Below are positions 19,271-28,243 of a stretch of DNA of 64,000 nucleotides, piece by piece. The position numbers and the translations under genes were made by a program. This DNA comes from Carpediemonas membranifera. Its lineage: Eukaryota > Fornicata. Numbering within the stretch: position 1 is the stretch's first letter; every line of letters begins with the position of its first letter. The notes below the pieces were generated by a model. The model saw only the letters and a program-made list of their open reading frames with translations. It ran no database searches and had not been told where the DNA came from. The stretch is taken from contig JAHDYR010000012.1 in assembly GCA_019828565.1 (NCBI GenBank), positions 62,001 through 126,000 on the forward strand, read 5' to 3'.

Positions 19271-21707
19271 AGTACTTCTCGAGGCGTCTCTTGAACTCGT
19301 CAAGTGCCTCATCATGAATCGATGACCAAATGAAATCGGCGCCATCGGTGGCCGACCGCAAGTCATTGATGGGAGATAGTACTCTACTAGCGTCAGGAAC
19401 AAATTTCGCTACGTAGTTCAGCGAACCACACATTGAAAGAAGTCCTTTCTTCGTCGTTGGCGTTTTCAGGGCATGGATTCCCTCCACGCGTTCCTTGCTT
19501 AGCTTTAGGCCCTCTGTATTACAGATGAAGCCTAGCATCTCCACCTCCTCCACGCCAATCTTGCATTTCGGCGCTTTGAGCCGGAGGCGTTGTTCCTTGC
19601 AGATATCAAGGACGTTGTGCAGCCGTTCTAGGAACTCCTCCTTCGTGCGGCCATATATCATGACATCGTCGATGTAGATAGCCACGCCGTGGTGTAGCTC
19701 CTTCGCGAAGGCCTTCTCCATACATCTCTGAAAGTGTGATGGGGCGTTGCAGAGGCCAAACGGGAGTCTCTCGAACTCCTCGTACGCATCCGGGGTGATA
19801 AAGGCGGTCTTGGGGATGTCCTCCTCCTTAACCTTGACTTGATAGTAACCTTGTCTCAGGTCGAGACTGGCGTAGTACTCTGCGCCTGCGGCTTCCCGCA
19901 GGTACGCCCTGATGTCAGGTAGCGGGTACCTATCCCGCTTCGTGTGACGGTTGATGACGGTGTAGTCTACACATAGGCGAATCTTGGTCGACCCCTTGTG
20001 CCCGTTCGAAACCACCACTACGGGCGAGGCATATGGCCCGTGACTGTGGCGGATAATGTGCTGGAGGTGCATCTGCGTGACCTCCTGGCGCACCTTCTCT
20101 CGCTTTTCCTCCGAGAGGTGTCTCGGTTTTTGGTTGAACTCATTCACCCAGTCGTCGGAAATGAAATCAATAGACATCGGTTCAAGCTTGCTGCCTTCTG
20201 TAGGGAGCTCTTCCTCGAACACTTCTTCGTATGCAGCGCAGATCTCTCGTGCTGCTGCGCCGGTTTCGTTCTCGCCGAACTCGATCTTATCGATTTCGGT
20301 CTTGATGCTCCTATTATCAGCGTGTTCCGCCGATAAGTAGCTGTGGTTGTAAGGGAGGATGTCATCTTCCTTCTCCGGGCCTTCTGGCGACGGGAAAGGG
20401 AGGAAGATTCCTCTGTCGCTGATGAACCCGAGGGCTCTCAGCTGATCTACGCCCAATAGGAGCTTCTCCACAGGACCTGGGAGTACTCTGAAGCTGATGT
20501 TCTTGACTATGGGTCTCGTGGTCAGATGTGGGAGCTCGACGCGGAGCTCAACCATCTCATTACCCTTGACGGTGCTACCTCCCGCCAGCAAGACGATAAA
20601 CGGTTGGCACTTCTTCGGCTTGATGGAGTTGTCACGCTCTCTCAGAGTGTGAAGCAGTCGGCTGCTAATGAATGAGACCCCGGCTCCCTTGTCAACCGTA
20701 GCAGAATAGGAGGAGTGATTTATGACAGCCTCCGTGTGGAGAGCTTCAGCATCACCCTCCTCTGCCGCGTGCGCCTCGAAGGGCGTCTTCTTCGGGGGGT
20801 TAGGGCGGAGCTGGCCGCTCTCGCGGGTCCGGCCCCCGAGCTTAGGGCAATCCGAGTCCCAGTGCTCGCCTCCGCAAAGGCGGCACGGTCTTGTACGCTG
20901 CTTACGCGAGGACTGGGCGGCAGTGGTGGTCTTAGCAGCCTGGGGAGGCGCCTGACGGTGCTCCCGGTGGTCGTTGGCCTGCGAGGCGCCTGCAGAGGTG
21001 CTGGAGGCGGTCGTGGTCGTGGAGTTAGACGCATCCTCGAGCTTGGCGACGGTGCGTGCGATGTTGATGAGGTCCTTGAGGGAGGACGGCTTGACGAACT
21101 GGCTCTCGAGCTCGATCCTTTCGTAGAGCGACTTCGGCTTGATCTTCTCCAGAAAGATCTTCCTTGCCGTCTTGTCGAAGGCGGCTGCTCGCTTCGCTGT
21201 GACGTCGGCGGCAGTGAGGAGTGCCTCCTCCTCCACCACCTCGGCAGTGCCGTCTTCAAGCAGGCGGGCCATCTTTCGCTTCTCCTTGCCAAAGAGCGCT
21301 GCTAGGCTCTCGCTGCCCTCCTTCGCGGCGGAACGAAGGGCGTAATCTGCGAGTTCCACGAAATCGGCGCCCAGCTGGCGGACGACAGAGAGATTCGAGG
21401 GGTAACCCTCGGTACCCAGCTTCGGGCACAGCACAGCACGCAGCTGGCGTTTTTCGAGCAGGGAACGGGGTGTGGCCTCGGATTCGAGGAACTCATATAC
21501 TTGGTTGGAGGTGGCGCTCTCAGCGCTCACACCGAGGGTTGCTTCTAATTCTTCCTGTAACTCCTCGCTAAGCAGGAGCCCGGTAGCATAGTCGGGGATC
21601 CGAGCGCGAAACACGCGAACCTCGGCTTTGAATTTCTTAACACCGCGAGGATCGAGCTCCTTGGCCGACATACGCGGGAAATTATAATCGATTTCCAACT
21701 GAACCAT
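19269..21707 (-). CDS. E1: gag-protease-reverse transcriptase
   Basis: The 812-residue ORF starts at the ATG at 21707. Residues 1-270 are gag; a single zinc knuckle CRLCGGEHWDSDC lies near residue 275. The protease active site reads TVDKGAGVSFIS, with Lys in the usual Ser/Thr position of D-S/T-G. RT includes RLCVDYTVINRHTKRD, SLDLRQGYYQV (motif A), RLPFGLCNAPSHFQ and AIYIDDVMIYG (motif C). The frame ends in RRLEKY, where RNase H should begin, and the protein resumes one base later in the next ORF. The frameshift between RT and RNase H is likely damage or an error; the gag and pol parts are in one frame. Confidence 0.85.
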   Translation of the reverse strand: MVQLEIDYNFPRMSAKELDPRGVKKFKAEVRVFRARIPDYATGLLLSEELQEELEATLGVSAESATSNQVYEFLESEATPRSLLEKRQLRAVLCPKLGTEGYPSNLSVVRQLGADFVELADYALRSAAKEGSESLAALFGKEKRKMARLLEDGTAEVVEEEALLTAADVTAKRAAAFDKTARKIFLEKIKPKSLYERIELESQFVKPSSLKDLINIARTVAKLEDASNSTTTTASSTSAGASQANDHREHRQAPPQAAKTTTAAQSSRKQRTRPCRLCGGEHWDSDCPKLGGRTRESGQLRPNPPKKTPFEAHAAEEGDAEALHTEAVINHSSYSATVDKGAGVSFISSRLLHTLRERDNSIKPKKCQPFIVLLAGGSTVKGNEMVELRVELPHLTTRPIVKNISFRVLPGPVEKLLLGVDQLRALGFISDRGIFLPFPSPEGPEKEDDILPYNHSYLSAEHADNRSIKTEIDKIEFGENETGAAAREICAAYEEVFEEELPTEGSKLEPMSIDFISDDWVNEFNQKPRHLSEEKREKVRQEVTQMHLQHIIRHSHGPYASPVVVVSNGHKGSTKIRLCVDYTVINRHTKRDRYPLPDIRAYLREAAGAEYYASLDLRQGYYQVKVKEEDIPKTAFITPDAYEEFERLPFGLCNAPSHFQRCMEKAFAKELHHGVAIYIDDVMIYGRTKEEFLERLHNVLDICKEQRLRLKAPKCKIGVEEVEMLGFICNTEGLKLSKERVEGIHALKTPTTKKGLLSMCGSLNYVAKFVPDASRVLSPINDLRSATDGADFIWSSIHDEALDEFKRRLEKY

Positions 21708-21722
21708 TACGAGTGATCACTA

Positions 21723-21806
21723 TGACGTTGTCGGTGGGAAACATTTTAATCTCGACACAATGGTGTCGTAATCATCAACTGATTAAATGATAAGGAGTCT
21801 ACGACA
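21723..21806 (-). repeat. E1 5' LTR
   Basis: This is the second 84-bp LTR copy. It lies 15 bp from the gag ATG; the intervening bases carry the palindrome at 21712-21721 rather than a TGG-type primer-binding site. Confidence 0.9.
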
Positions 21807-21810
21807 GTGA

Positions 21811-22486
21811 GGACCCGGCAAGGTCAAGGGCAGAGGCCTCACTGGCAAGAGCGTGCGCTCGTCTAGCGGGAGGATGCGAGCTCACGGCCGGCCGCCGCAC
21901 CGGCAGAGCATTCCCGGTGTCGTTGGAGCAGCTCATTGCAGCAGTCCGTAGAGCAAGGGAGCACCCGACGCCTGCCATGACACAGACAGTAGCCTTCGGC
22001 CTCCTCTGCTATGCGACCGTCAGCAGATCAGGCGAGATCCTTAAGCTCACCACAAAGGACGTCTCTAGAACCAGAGAGGGTTTCATCATTACGATCAGAC
22101 ATACGAAGACACAGGACAGGCCGCTCCTCAAAGTGGTCAAATGGTACTGCGAGACACCGGAGATATCAGCAGCGGCGTGGCTCGACAGCCACCTCCGACA
22201 GATCGGCGACGGCCCACTATGGAGGTCCCTCGACCACACCGACCGGACGCTGGACCTGAACACCCGCCCGCTCACTGGAGCCGCATGGAAACCGTGGGAA
22301 ATGAGGATGGACGTGGCGGAGGTGTTCCAGGCCTCAGGTCACAGCTTTCGTCGGGGGGCGGTTGTGCACATGGTGAACAAGCGCGTGCCTCATCCCATAA
22401 TACAGGCCATGGGAGGATGGGCATCCATGGATTCGCTTTCTAAGTACTCAGAAGAAGCGATAAGGCTATCAAGACAAGCAATGTGA
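21811..22486 (+). pseudogene. D4: YR gene, catalytic piece
   Basis: After the E1 duplication the recombinase continues and contains all catalytic boxes: VSRSGEILKLTTKDV (Arg I), GHSFRRGAVVHM (H-x-x-R) and SLSKYSEEAIRL (Tyr). The ORF from the ATG-like start at 21917 gives 189 residues and ends TGA-TAG. Upstream, 21811-21916 reads in the same frame with a lower match. Without E1 and the short insertion the gene would be nearly continuous. Confidence 0.75.
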
Positions 22487-22707
22487 TAGTACACATAGAA
22501 GAGTTAAAGATAAGGACAAACAGGCAGTAGAAGTGTCTACAGACCTAAAATGGGAGCAAACGACATAGTGAAGTCTTGAAAAATCCCCAGGGATAAGGTT
22601 GTTATAAGGTTGTTGGCACTTGGCTTTGCGAAAATCGTATACCCGCTTTGAAACATTTCAAAGCAACTTTGCGAAAGACGTATAGTAACAAAATGATGGC
22701 GGGATGC

Positions 22708-22747
22708 ATCAATTGGAATAATCGATTATCGTCGACCAGACGGTCGG
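22708..22747 (+). repeat. D4 split repeat B1
   Basis: This 40-bp perfect copy of 23074-23113 starts ATCAATTGGAATAATCGATT and ends CAGACGGTCGG. It lies 220 bp after the YR stop. Confidence 0.85.
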
Positions 22748-23073
22748 CATATCATCGATATGTAGATAGTCACGCCTCGGGCGTGGTGTAGAGTGGACAC
22801 TGACACTGCTGGGTCGGGGTCCGCGCGAGATCTATCTCGGCGATACCGAGAAGATTCTTGAGATCGACAAAATATTTATTAGATAGACCAGAGATGATAC
22901 GAGTCAAGAGGAATCAACAGGACCAAATCGTATCACCTACCAGCAGAACCTGATGGCCGAGGATCCACCTCCGATAACGGTTGAGAGCCTTGCGGCGCTC
23001 GTTCAACAGCAGCAGGACAGAGGGCGAAGGAGGGGAGCGATATTCGGCCAACCCAGGTAGTAAATTTGATTCA
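22748..23073 (+). repeat. D4 repeat A2 with start of gag
   Basis: This lies between B1 and B2, where the A2 repeat should be. It contains an ATG at 22952 opening a 35-codon ORF (MAEDPPPITVESLAALVQQQ) that is probably the gag start carried in A2, as in D2. The matching A1 is not present at the left of D4, so the identity of this block is inferred from position. Confidence 0.55.
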
Positions 23074-23113
23074 ATCAATTGGAATAATCGATTATCGTCG
23101 ACCAGACGGTCGG
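23074..23113 (+). repeat. D4 split repeat B2 (right end of D4)
   Basis: This is the second perfect copy of the 40-bp B repeat. The next base starts the leader of D5, so D5 abuts the end of D4. Confidence 0.8.
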
Positions 23114-23300
23114 ACGGCGTACCGTCGTAGACGTAGACACAGTGCGCCTTGGGGCGCGGTCCACAAGGGTCCGAGTGGGGTGCCGATCACCCGGACCCAA
23201 ACCCAAAAGATTCGGGGAAAATATTCGGCTGGTGACCTGGGACGTTTAAGCCAATTTAACCAAGGGGGAAAAACCTCCCCTGTTCGGCACATCCCTGGAA

Positions 23301-23840
23301 ATGGCTGACGACGAGCCAGACACGGTCAATAAGCTCCTCCAACTCGAGGAGCTCGTCAAGACTCAGGCTGAGACAATTGCAAGCCTTGTTGAGTCTGTTG
23401 AGGACGTTCGGACCAATGCCGAGGACACTCGAAAGCCTTCTAAGATCCCGGCCGTCACAAAGGAATTCTCGCACCTGCGTGCTATTCACGCCGAGATCAA
23501 GACCGTTCTCGCTGACCCCGCAACCACGTGTATTGAGACGATAGCAACCAAAGTGAACATCATTATCGAGCGCCGCCTTGAGTTCCTCCGTGTCCTCGAC
23601 GACGCCGGGGAGGACGCCGCACGCTACTTCCAAGTTACAGCTGCAACCGAGAACAACCCGCGAGAATTCATCAAGCTAGCCGCGAAAGCGAAGAAAGCCG
23701 CTCCGCCCCAGAGCTTCCGCCATCGCCAGCAGATCCGTAAGCCTTTCTCGCGCAACAGGTACTTCCAGCGCTCCTCACAGCGCCACTTCACAGCTTCGAA
23801 CGCCTCGGGCAACCGCAATGCGGCCCCGGGGCAGCAATAA
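23301..23840 (+). CDS. D5: gag-like ORF
   Basis: The 179-residue ORF starts at the ATG whose first codons are duplicated at 14728. Residues 10-50 are a likely coiled coil (LEELVKTQAETIASLVESVE). The middle part is HAEIKTVLADPATTCIETI and IIERRLEFLRVLDDAGED. The tail is basic and rich in Arg/Asn/Ser (RHRQQIRKPFSRNRYFQRSS), typical of an RNA-binding gag without zinc knuckle. It ends TAA. The RT frame begins about 100 bp later. Confidence 0.65.
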   Translation: MADDEPDTVNKLLQLEELVKTQAETIASLVESVEDVRTNAEDTRKPSKIPAVTKEFSHLRAIHAEIKTVLADPATTCIETIATKVNIIIERRLEFLRVLDDAGEDAARYFQVTAATENNPREFIKLAAKAKKAAPPQSFRHRQQIRKPFSRNRYFQRSSQRHFTASNASGNRNAAPGQQ

Positions 23841-23906
23841 GCGGCCAAGAAGAGGTTATGCCCACCTCGAAGACAATAAAAGGCACTATCTACGTTTACG
23901 AGCACT

Positions 23907-25469
23907 ATGAGACGAGAAGAAGCAAGAAAGCAAGTACAAGAGCAAGAGACATCAACAGACCTGAAGTACGGCTACTACCAGGTGCTCATGGCGGAGGAGG
24001 CCAAGGAGTACCTGGGGATTACCCACGAAGGAACAACATATCGGTGGAGAGCCCTGCCCTTCGGCCTCAACACAGCGCCAGAGGCATTCCAGAGGGTCAC
24101 CGCCCAGGCGGCAAAGATTATTCGAAGAGAGTTTGGCGTGCAGGTGTTCGTATACCTAGACGACCTGCTGTTCGCAGACCACTCACGCGCATCACTCGCG
24201 GAGAAGATGCCAGGCATACTCGCGCTGATGAGAAGACTCGGCATGGTAATCTCGCAGGAGAAGTCTGTTGCTGTGCCAACGCAGGAGCTCGAGTACCTCG
24301 GGGTGGTGATCAACTCAGCAGAGGGATGCATGTACCTGACAGAGAGAAAGGCCACAGACATGATCAGCTTGATAGACAGACTGCAGAAGGAGAGACGGTT
24401 CCTAGTCAAGGACCTCCAGGCCCTCATCGGGAAGCTGCTGTTCGCACGGTTCGCCGTGGGAGCTCGGGCCCTGCCCAGGCTACGCGAGCTTCAATGTGCG
24501 GCGGCCTCACTCGCAGGAAAGTTACGGGGCACGAAGAAGGACATCCCACAGGAAGCGAGGACAGACCTGCGGTGGTGGGCGAGAACACTGAGGAGAGACC
24601 CGCACTGGTGCTTTCTCACGAACGGGAGAGAGATTCGGATCGAGACGGACGCGAGCGACCATGCTTACGGCGGCGCCATCTGGACAGAGTTCGGGACCGA
24701 CTCGTTTCAGGACACGTTCGACCAGACATTCGTGGGCAAGTCAATCAACTGCAAGGAGGCGAAGGCCATGGACATAGCTCTGCGCCGCTGGGAGCGGAGG
24801 ATAGCCGGCAGGGACGTCTTATTAGTCGGCGACAACACGTCAGCACTGGCCTGGATCGGGAAGAGCAGTACGAAAGCACCGGCCCACATGCGACGAGAGG
24901 TGAAGGAGCTCCACGACTTCTTTCACGCGATCGGGGCGAGGGTGCGAACAAAGCACGTCCCGGGTCTGCACAACACCACAGCGGACGACCTCTCGAGATT
25001 CAAGAAGCTCGACTGGGCGATGCCGGCATCACTAGCGGCGAGGGCAGCAGAGCAGTGGGGCACAACCGACAGATCGCTGTTCACCACACGAACTTTCCTG
25101 CCAGAGGACTTGGGCTATGTAGAAGACGCCTTCACGGCGGACTGGACCGAGTGCCGGTCAATCGCAGTCCCACCAGTTGCGCTCTTACCCCGCGTGACCG
25201 CCAGATTGAGAGAGAGATGGCAACAGTCAGAGGTCACCCCAGCACAGCAGCCCAGAGGAGTGGCAGTAATCGCACCGCAGAGAGGCACCAACATGGACCT
25301 GGACCTGAACCGGATGTCCCAGGACAAAATCGAAGTCACGCTGCCGGCACACTGGTGGACCGGCACAGAGATAGAGAACTTGTTCGCCGGGAAGGATCGT
25401 ATCCCTTTCGTGGCTTACTGGGTGCCGGTGAGGTCGACATTGGCACATCTCTGTCCGCCCCATGGGTGA
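23907..25469 (+). CDS. D5: RT (lacking fingers)-RNase H-methyltransferase
   Basis: The 520-residue frame enters homology at TDLKYGYYQVLMAEE (RT motif A) after about 20 unrelated residues. It continues with ALPFGLNTAPEAFQ and VFVYLDDLLFAD (motif C), RNase H (IETDASDHAYGGAI, LVGDNTSALAWIGKSS, HVPGLHNTTADDLSRF) and the Dam-like part (IAVPPVALLPRV, GVAVIAPQRGTNMD, IPFVAYWVP). RT segments 1-2 are missing although gag lies only 66 bp upstream, so this RT is probably inactive even though the frame is intact. D4 is truncated at the same residue. Confidence 0.75.
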   Translation: MRREEARKQVQEQETSTDLKYGYYQVLMAEEAKEYLGITHEGTTYRWRALPFGLNTAPEAFQRVTAQAAKIIRREFGVQVFVYLDDLLFADHSRASLAEKMPGILALMRRLGMVISQEKSVAVPTQELEYLGVVINSAEGCMYLTERKATDMISLIDRLQKERRFLVKDLQALIGKLLFARFAVGARALPRLRELQCAAASLAGKLRGTKKDIPQEARTDLRWWARTLRRDPHWCFLTNGREIRIETDASDHAYGGAIWTEFGTDSFQDTFDQTFVGKSINCKEAKAMDIALRRWERRIAGRDVLLVGDNTSALAWIGKSSTKAPAHMRREVKELHDFFHAIGARVRTKHVPGLHNTTADDLSRFKKLDWAMPASLAARAAEQWGTTDRSLFTTRTFLPEDLGYVEDAFTADWTECRSIAVPPVALLPRVTARLRERWQQSEVTPAQQPRGVAVIAPQRGTNMDLDLNRMSQDKIEVTLPAHWWTGTEIENLFAGKDRIPFVAYWVPVRSTLAHLCPPHG

Positions 25470-25600
25470 TGGCAAGGCACAGGGCCATGCGAGCCGCAGG
25501 TAAGACCCCAGAGAGAGGCCACCTCTCGTGTCAATAGACACGCGAGCCAAGAGTCAAGAGTAGTCAAATAGAGGCCCAGCTTACGAATAACCTCCTCCTC

Positions 25601-26190
25601 ATGGACAAGGAAGTATCTACCAGGCAGCGCATCGCCGCAGAGACAGCCAAATTCACGTTTTTCCGATCATCAGTCCGGCATGACCCCGACTGTGACTCTG
25701 ACTGTGACTCTGACTGTGACTTACCTCAGGACGACCCTGCCCCGACGGCCAGGGACACGGCACAGGCGACGCTGGACCGAGCAAGGCAGGAACTCACAGA
25801 CCGCGAGTGGTTGCACGAGTTCGCCGAGCTCCTTGACGCCATTGAGCCGGCAGACACATTGATGTTGTATCTATTTTCCGAAATCCCCTTCGTCGCCAGA
25901 GACACATTCATCACGAAGGAGGCGAACATCAGGATGGGACTTGAGGCACTGGGCGAGAGCGCTGAGACGACAAGGTTGCATCGGGCCCTGACCAGGGCAG
26001 GTGCGAGGCTAGCAGGCCGATGCGAGCTAACGCCCAGACGTAAGACTGGGAAGGCTTGGCCAATCAGGCGTGAGACGCTGGAGGCTGCGGCTAGGTCAGC
26101 CGGGGCACACGCGACCCCGCCCCTCACTCAGGCAATTGCCTTTGGCCTGGTGACGTTTGCGACAGTGTCGCGAGCAGGCGAGATCCGGGC
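25601..26190 (+). pseudogene. D5: N-terminal half of YR
   Basis: MDKEVSTRQRIAAETAKFTF starts the recombinase; a Cys-Asp-Ser-Asp stretch encoded by a 12-bp tandem repeat follows, then EWLHEFAELLDAIEP, SEIPFVARDTFITKEANI and, near the end, FATVSRAGEIRALK with the first catalytic Arg. The H-x-x-R and Tyr boxes are absent because sequence of a different element begins at about 26190. Confidence 0.7.
25688..25720 (+). repeat. 12-bp minisatellite inside the D5 YR gene
   Basis: There are 2.75 copies of GACTGTGACTCT, in frame, encoding alternating Cys-Asp-Ser-Asp. The other YR copies lack it. Confidence 0.85.
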
Positions 26191-27505
26191 ACTCAAGTCG
26201 TCATCCTCCTGCCGGACATCACGTCGTCCCCGGTCCTGGCCCTCAAGCGTCTGACGCCCCACCGTCTTTATTTCCGTCTGCCCCCCGGCACCTTCGACGG
26301 AACGGAGCTGGAGAAGACAGCAAGAGAGGATTGCTCCGTCAGACTTATGGCTCTGGCGTTCCGGCTGAGAGATTCGAACGCATCATCACTCATGCCCGCC
26401 TCGGAGGACTGTCCAGCCAGTACAAGAGACACATCGCCGGTACAGTTCCGAACTTCGCGGCAACCGCTTCGTATCATCCGTCCAACGCGCAGGTGTTCAG
26501 GTGGGTCCAACAACAACGAGAGTCGTGTAGTGAGGCGACAATTATGCGCAAGGCCCGCATCATCGCCACGACAGGGCCTGAGCTCCTTGGTCTCCAGTTG
26601 CCCCTACATTTCGAGCGCATTGCCAAGGAGGCCGCCAAGGGCGCCCTCGGTAACCCCATCGGGCAGGCCCCACCGATCCGCCTAGCCTTGTTCCGCAGAG
26701 CTCTGATGGAGGCCACCACTGCGGGTCCAATCTCACGGACATGGGTACAAGCGTTCGCATTCGCGCTTACGGCGTACTCGACAACGTCCAGGCCAGGTGA
26801 GGTGTTCGCCCTGAGGTGCGCCGACGTCAAGCCAGCAGGGTCCAGAGGCATCGTCATCACGATCAGAACGACTAAGACCCACCGCAGGGACGTGCGAAAG
26901 CTGGTGCTGTCCGTGCCGGGACACCCACTAGACCCAGCCTGGTGGCTGGCACTCCACATACAAAACCTGCCAAGCACTGGTCATGAGAGCAGCATCTGGC
27001 GGGCTGCCACCACCGAAGGCCTACTGTCCGGCACAGATATCTCATTTGACCTGCTGGGCGACTACCTAGCCGGCGTATTCCGCAGGATTAAGCTCAGGGC
27101 CCACGGGTTCAGGCGCGGCTCGGCGGCAGACATGGTGCTATCGGGGCTGTCGCCGTACGTCGTCGCGGCGAAGGGCTCATGGGCCGACGTTAATTCTATG
27201 CTCCGCTACATCGATGATACTATGCGACTCGACCTTGCGTCGTCATCGACGTGCTTCACGCCACTCCTCGCGCAGGGGTTGCCAGAGGAGATCAAGTTTG
27301 AGTGACCCAAGGACTGCAGGAGAGCAGCAAAAGGGCCTGGCCATCGAAGTCGGTAGTCTGGGGAGGCTGATGCTTTGACATCAGGTCCTATCGCGTGGAC
27401 CGAGAGAGGTCGCGATAAACAGGGATTCCAGAAGAGTTGTTGGCGTCCGGGATGCCCCAGGGTTATACATTTATAGACATACCCACTATCTGCCCGACAG
27501 ACTGA
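26190..27505 (+). mobile_element. D5b: 3' half of a D3-like element
   Basis: It begins with the end of the methyltransferase region (LLPDITSSPVLALKRLTPH, RLMALAFRLR in frame 26347) and carries a complete YR and 3' flank similar to D3. The 3' flank (27306-27500) matches 13799-14000 in several blocks, for example CCTATCGCGTGGACC. The junction with D5 is abrupt, which indicates recombination or template switching. Confidence 0.7.
26340..27305 (+). CDS. D5b: tyrosine recombinase
   Basis: The frame is open from 26157, but homology to D3 starts near 26360 (FERIITHARLGGLSSQYKRH). Order: core-binding domain with WVQQQRESCSEATIMRKARI, Arg I box TSRPGEVFALRCADV, H-x-x-R box HGFRRGSAADMVLSG, Tyr box MLRYIDDTMRLD, end IKFE-TGA. 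It is about 320 residues, full length compared with D3, with no stop or frameshift. It overlaps the methyltransferase remnant in the -1 frame. As a protein it could be active, but its element has lost RT. Confidence 0.8.
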   Translation, partial: QTYGSGVPAERFERIITHARLGGLSSQYKRHIAGTVPNFAATASYHPSNAQVFRWVQQQRESCSEATIMRKARIIATTGPELLGLQLPLHFERIAKEAAKGALGNPIGQAPPIRLALFRRALMEATTAGPISRTWVQAFAFALTAYSTTSRPGEVFALRCADVKPAGSRGIVITIRTTKTHRRDVRKLVLSVPGHPLDPAWWLALHIQNLPSTGHESSIWRAATTEGLLSGTDISFDLLGDYLAGVFRRIKLRAHGFRRGSAADMVLSGLSPYVVAAKGSWADVNSMLRYIDDTMRLDLASSSTCFTPLLAQGLPEEIKFE

Positions 27506-27734
27506 CGGGGCACGCGCCCCCCAGTACGACGTAGGGGTTGTGTGATTTAGTGCGATTGATTAGAGCAAATCGGATCAAGATCAGATCAATTCGCCGCTAG
27601 TTTGCGAGGACACTTCGAACCGCAAATCGAAGTTCCGTACTCAGGTGGGTCGCGTAGGGGCGACGAGCCGACCGTCAAGGTCGGTCAAATGATGGGATCA
27701 ATTCGGCTGGCCACAATTTCGTTTCGCCGCCAAG

Positions 27735-28241
27735 ATGACGGCGACCGCGGAAGAGCTCGAAGCTTTGCTGGAAGCTGAAAGAGAAAAGAATGCTTCCCTT
27801 CTTAGCGAGCTCGAGGCCGCTAAAAGCGCACAAACCGCAGAGAAGGACGACTCGAGCTCCGTCACATCAGTAACCAGCACTAACTATGCCCAGTTGATGG
27901 AGCTGATGACAAGAAAGGGATTCGATCTTCCCCGTAACGTCGGCATGAAGGAGGAAGCCGCCTTCCTGGATGAATTGTACGTCGAGATCTACTTCAAGAA
28001 CATTACGTCGACAGAGGTTTGCCAGAGGATCCTGTGCCGCTACTACACCCTCAAAGCCAAGGAAGCGTGGGAATTCGAGGCCGCTGCCTTTATCTCATCC
28101 TTCATGGAGGACAAGCGCGACACCATCACCGACGAGAAGGCCGCGAAGACCCTCTTCAACAAAGCCGTCGTCGAGCTCCGCGGCACAGGTCGTCGCAAGG
28201 CTCTTCCCCCCGCCTCCGACAAGAAAAGAAAAAACTCGTAG
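27735..28241 (+). CDS. D6: gag-like ORF
   Basis: The 168-residue ORF starts ATGACGGCG. Residues 4-40 are a strong coiled coil (EELEALLEAEREKNASLLSE). The central block (EEAAFLDELYVEIYFKNITS, ILCRYYTLKAKEAWEFEAA) parallels D3 gag (AFLQRLYRAIRFDASTSSTE, LYSRQRALAIKDRYGF). The end is basic (RRKALPPASDKKRKNS). Stop TAG. The RT frame is -1 relative to gag, as in D2 and D3. Confidence 0.65.
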   Translation: MTATAEELEALLEAEREKNASLLSELEAAKSAQTAEKDDSSSVTSVTSTNYAQLMELMTRKGFDLPRNVGMKEEAAFLDELYVEIYFKNITSTEVCQRILCRYYTLKAKEAWEFEAAAFISSFMEDKRDTITDEKAAKTLFNKAVVELRGTGRRKALPPASDKKRKNS

Positions 28242-28243
28242 AG

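Larger units (their letters stand above)
17373..21806 (-). mobile_element. E1: complete Ty3/gypsy element with 84-bp LTRs
   Basis: Two 84-bp LTRs (17373-17456 and 21723-21806) that look identical, start TG and end CA bound a 4,434-bp element on the minus strand, with a 4-bp duplication GTGA (17369-17372 and 21807-21810). Between them are gag-PR-RT and RNase H-integrase-chromodomain frames. The leader between the 5' LTR and the gag ATG is only 15 bp and contains the palindrome AGTGATCACT. The pol stop codon TAG lies inside the first bases of the 3' LTR. LTRs this short are unusual for Ty3/gypsy. Apparent LTR identity implies a fairly recent insertion. Confidence 0.9.
14824..23113 (+). mobile_element. 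D4: PAT-like element disrupted by two later insertions
   Basis: D4 has RT (from motif A onward), RNase H, methyltransferase region, YR in three pieces, and the 3' block B1-A2-B2 (22708-23113). A 269-bp LINE-tail copy (16872-17140) and the gypsy element E1 (17373-21806) sit inside the YR gene, each with a clean target duplication. The gag and RT fingers are missing at the left. The left 190 bp (14824-15012) is GC-rich non-coding and does not match the A2 repeat at 22748-23073, so the true left end is lost. Confidence 0.75.
23114..26190 (+). mobile_element. D5: PAT-like element, 3' part replaced
   Basis: The element consists of a leader (23114-23300, repeated at 14541), gag, an RT that lacks its N-terminal third, RNase H, methyltransferase and the N-terminal half of YR. 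At about 26190 it changes into the methyltransferase end of a D3-like element. The leader is identical over 203 bp to 14541-14743. Confidence 0.75.

Noticed and set aside
23858-25537. 559-codon ORF overlapping D5
   Set aside because: It is the shadow frame of the D5 RT-RNase H ORF (23907-25469), with no conserved motif.
25688-25720. Tandem repeat as part of a CRISPR-like array
   Set aside because: The units are 12 bp, contiguous and in frame inside a recombinase gene; there are no spacers.
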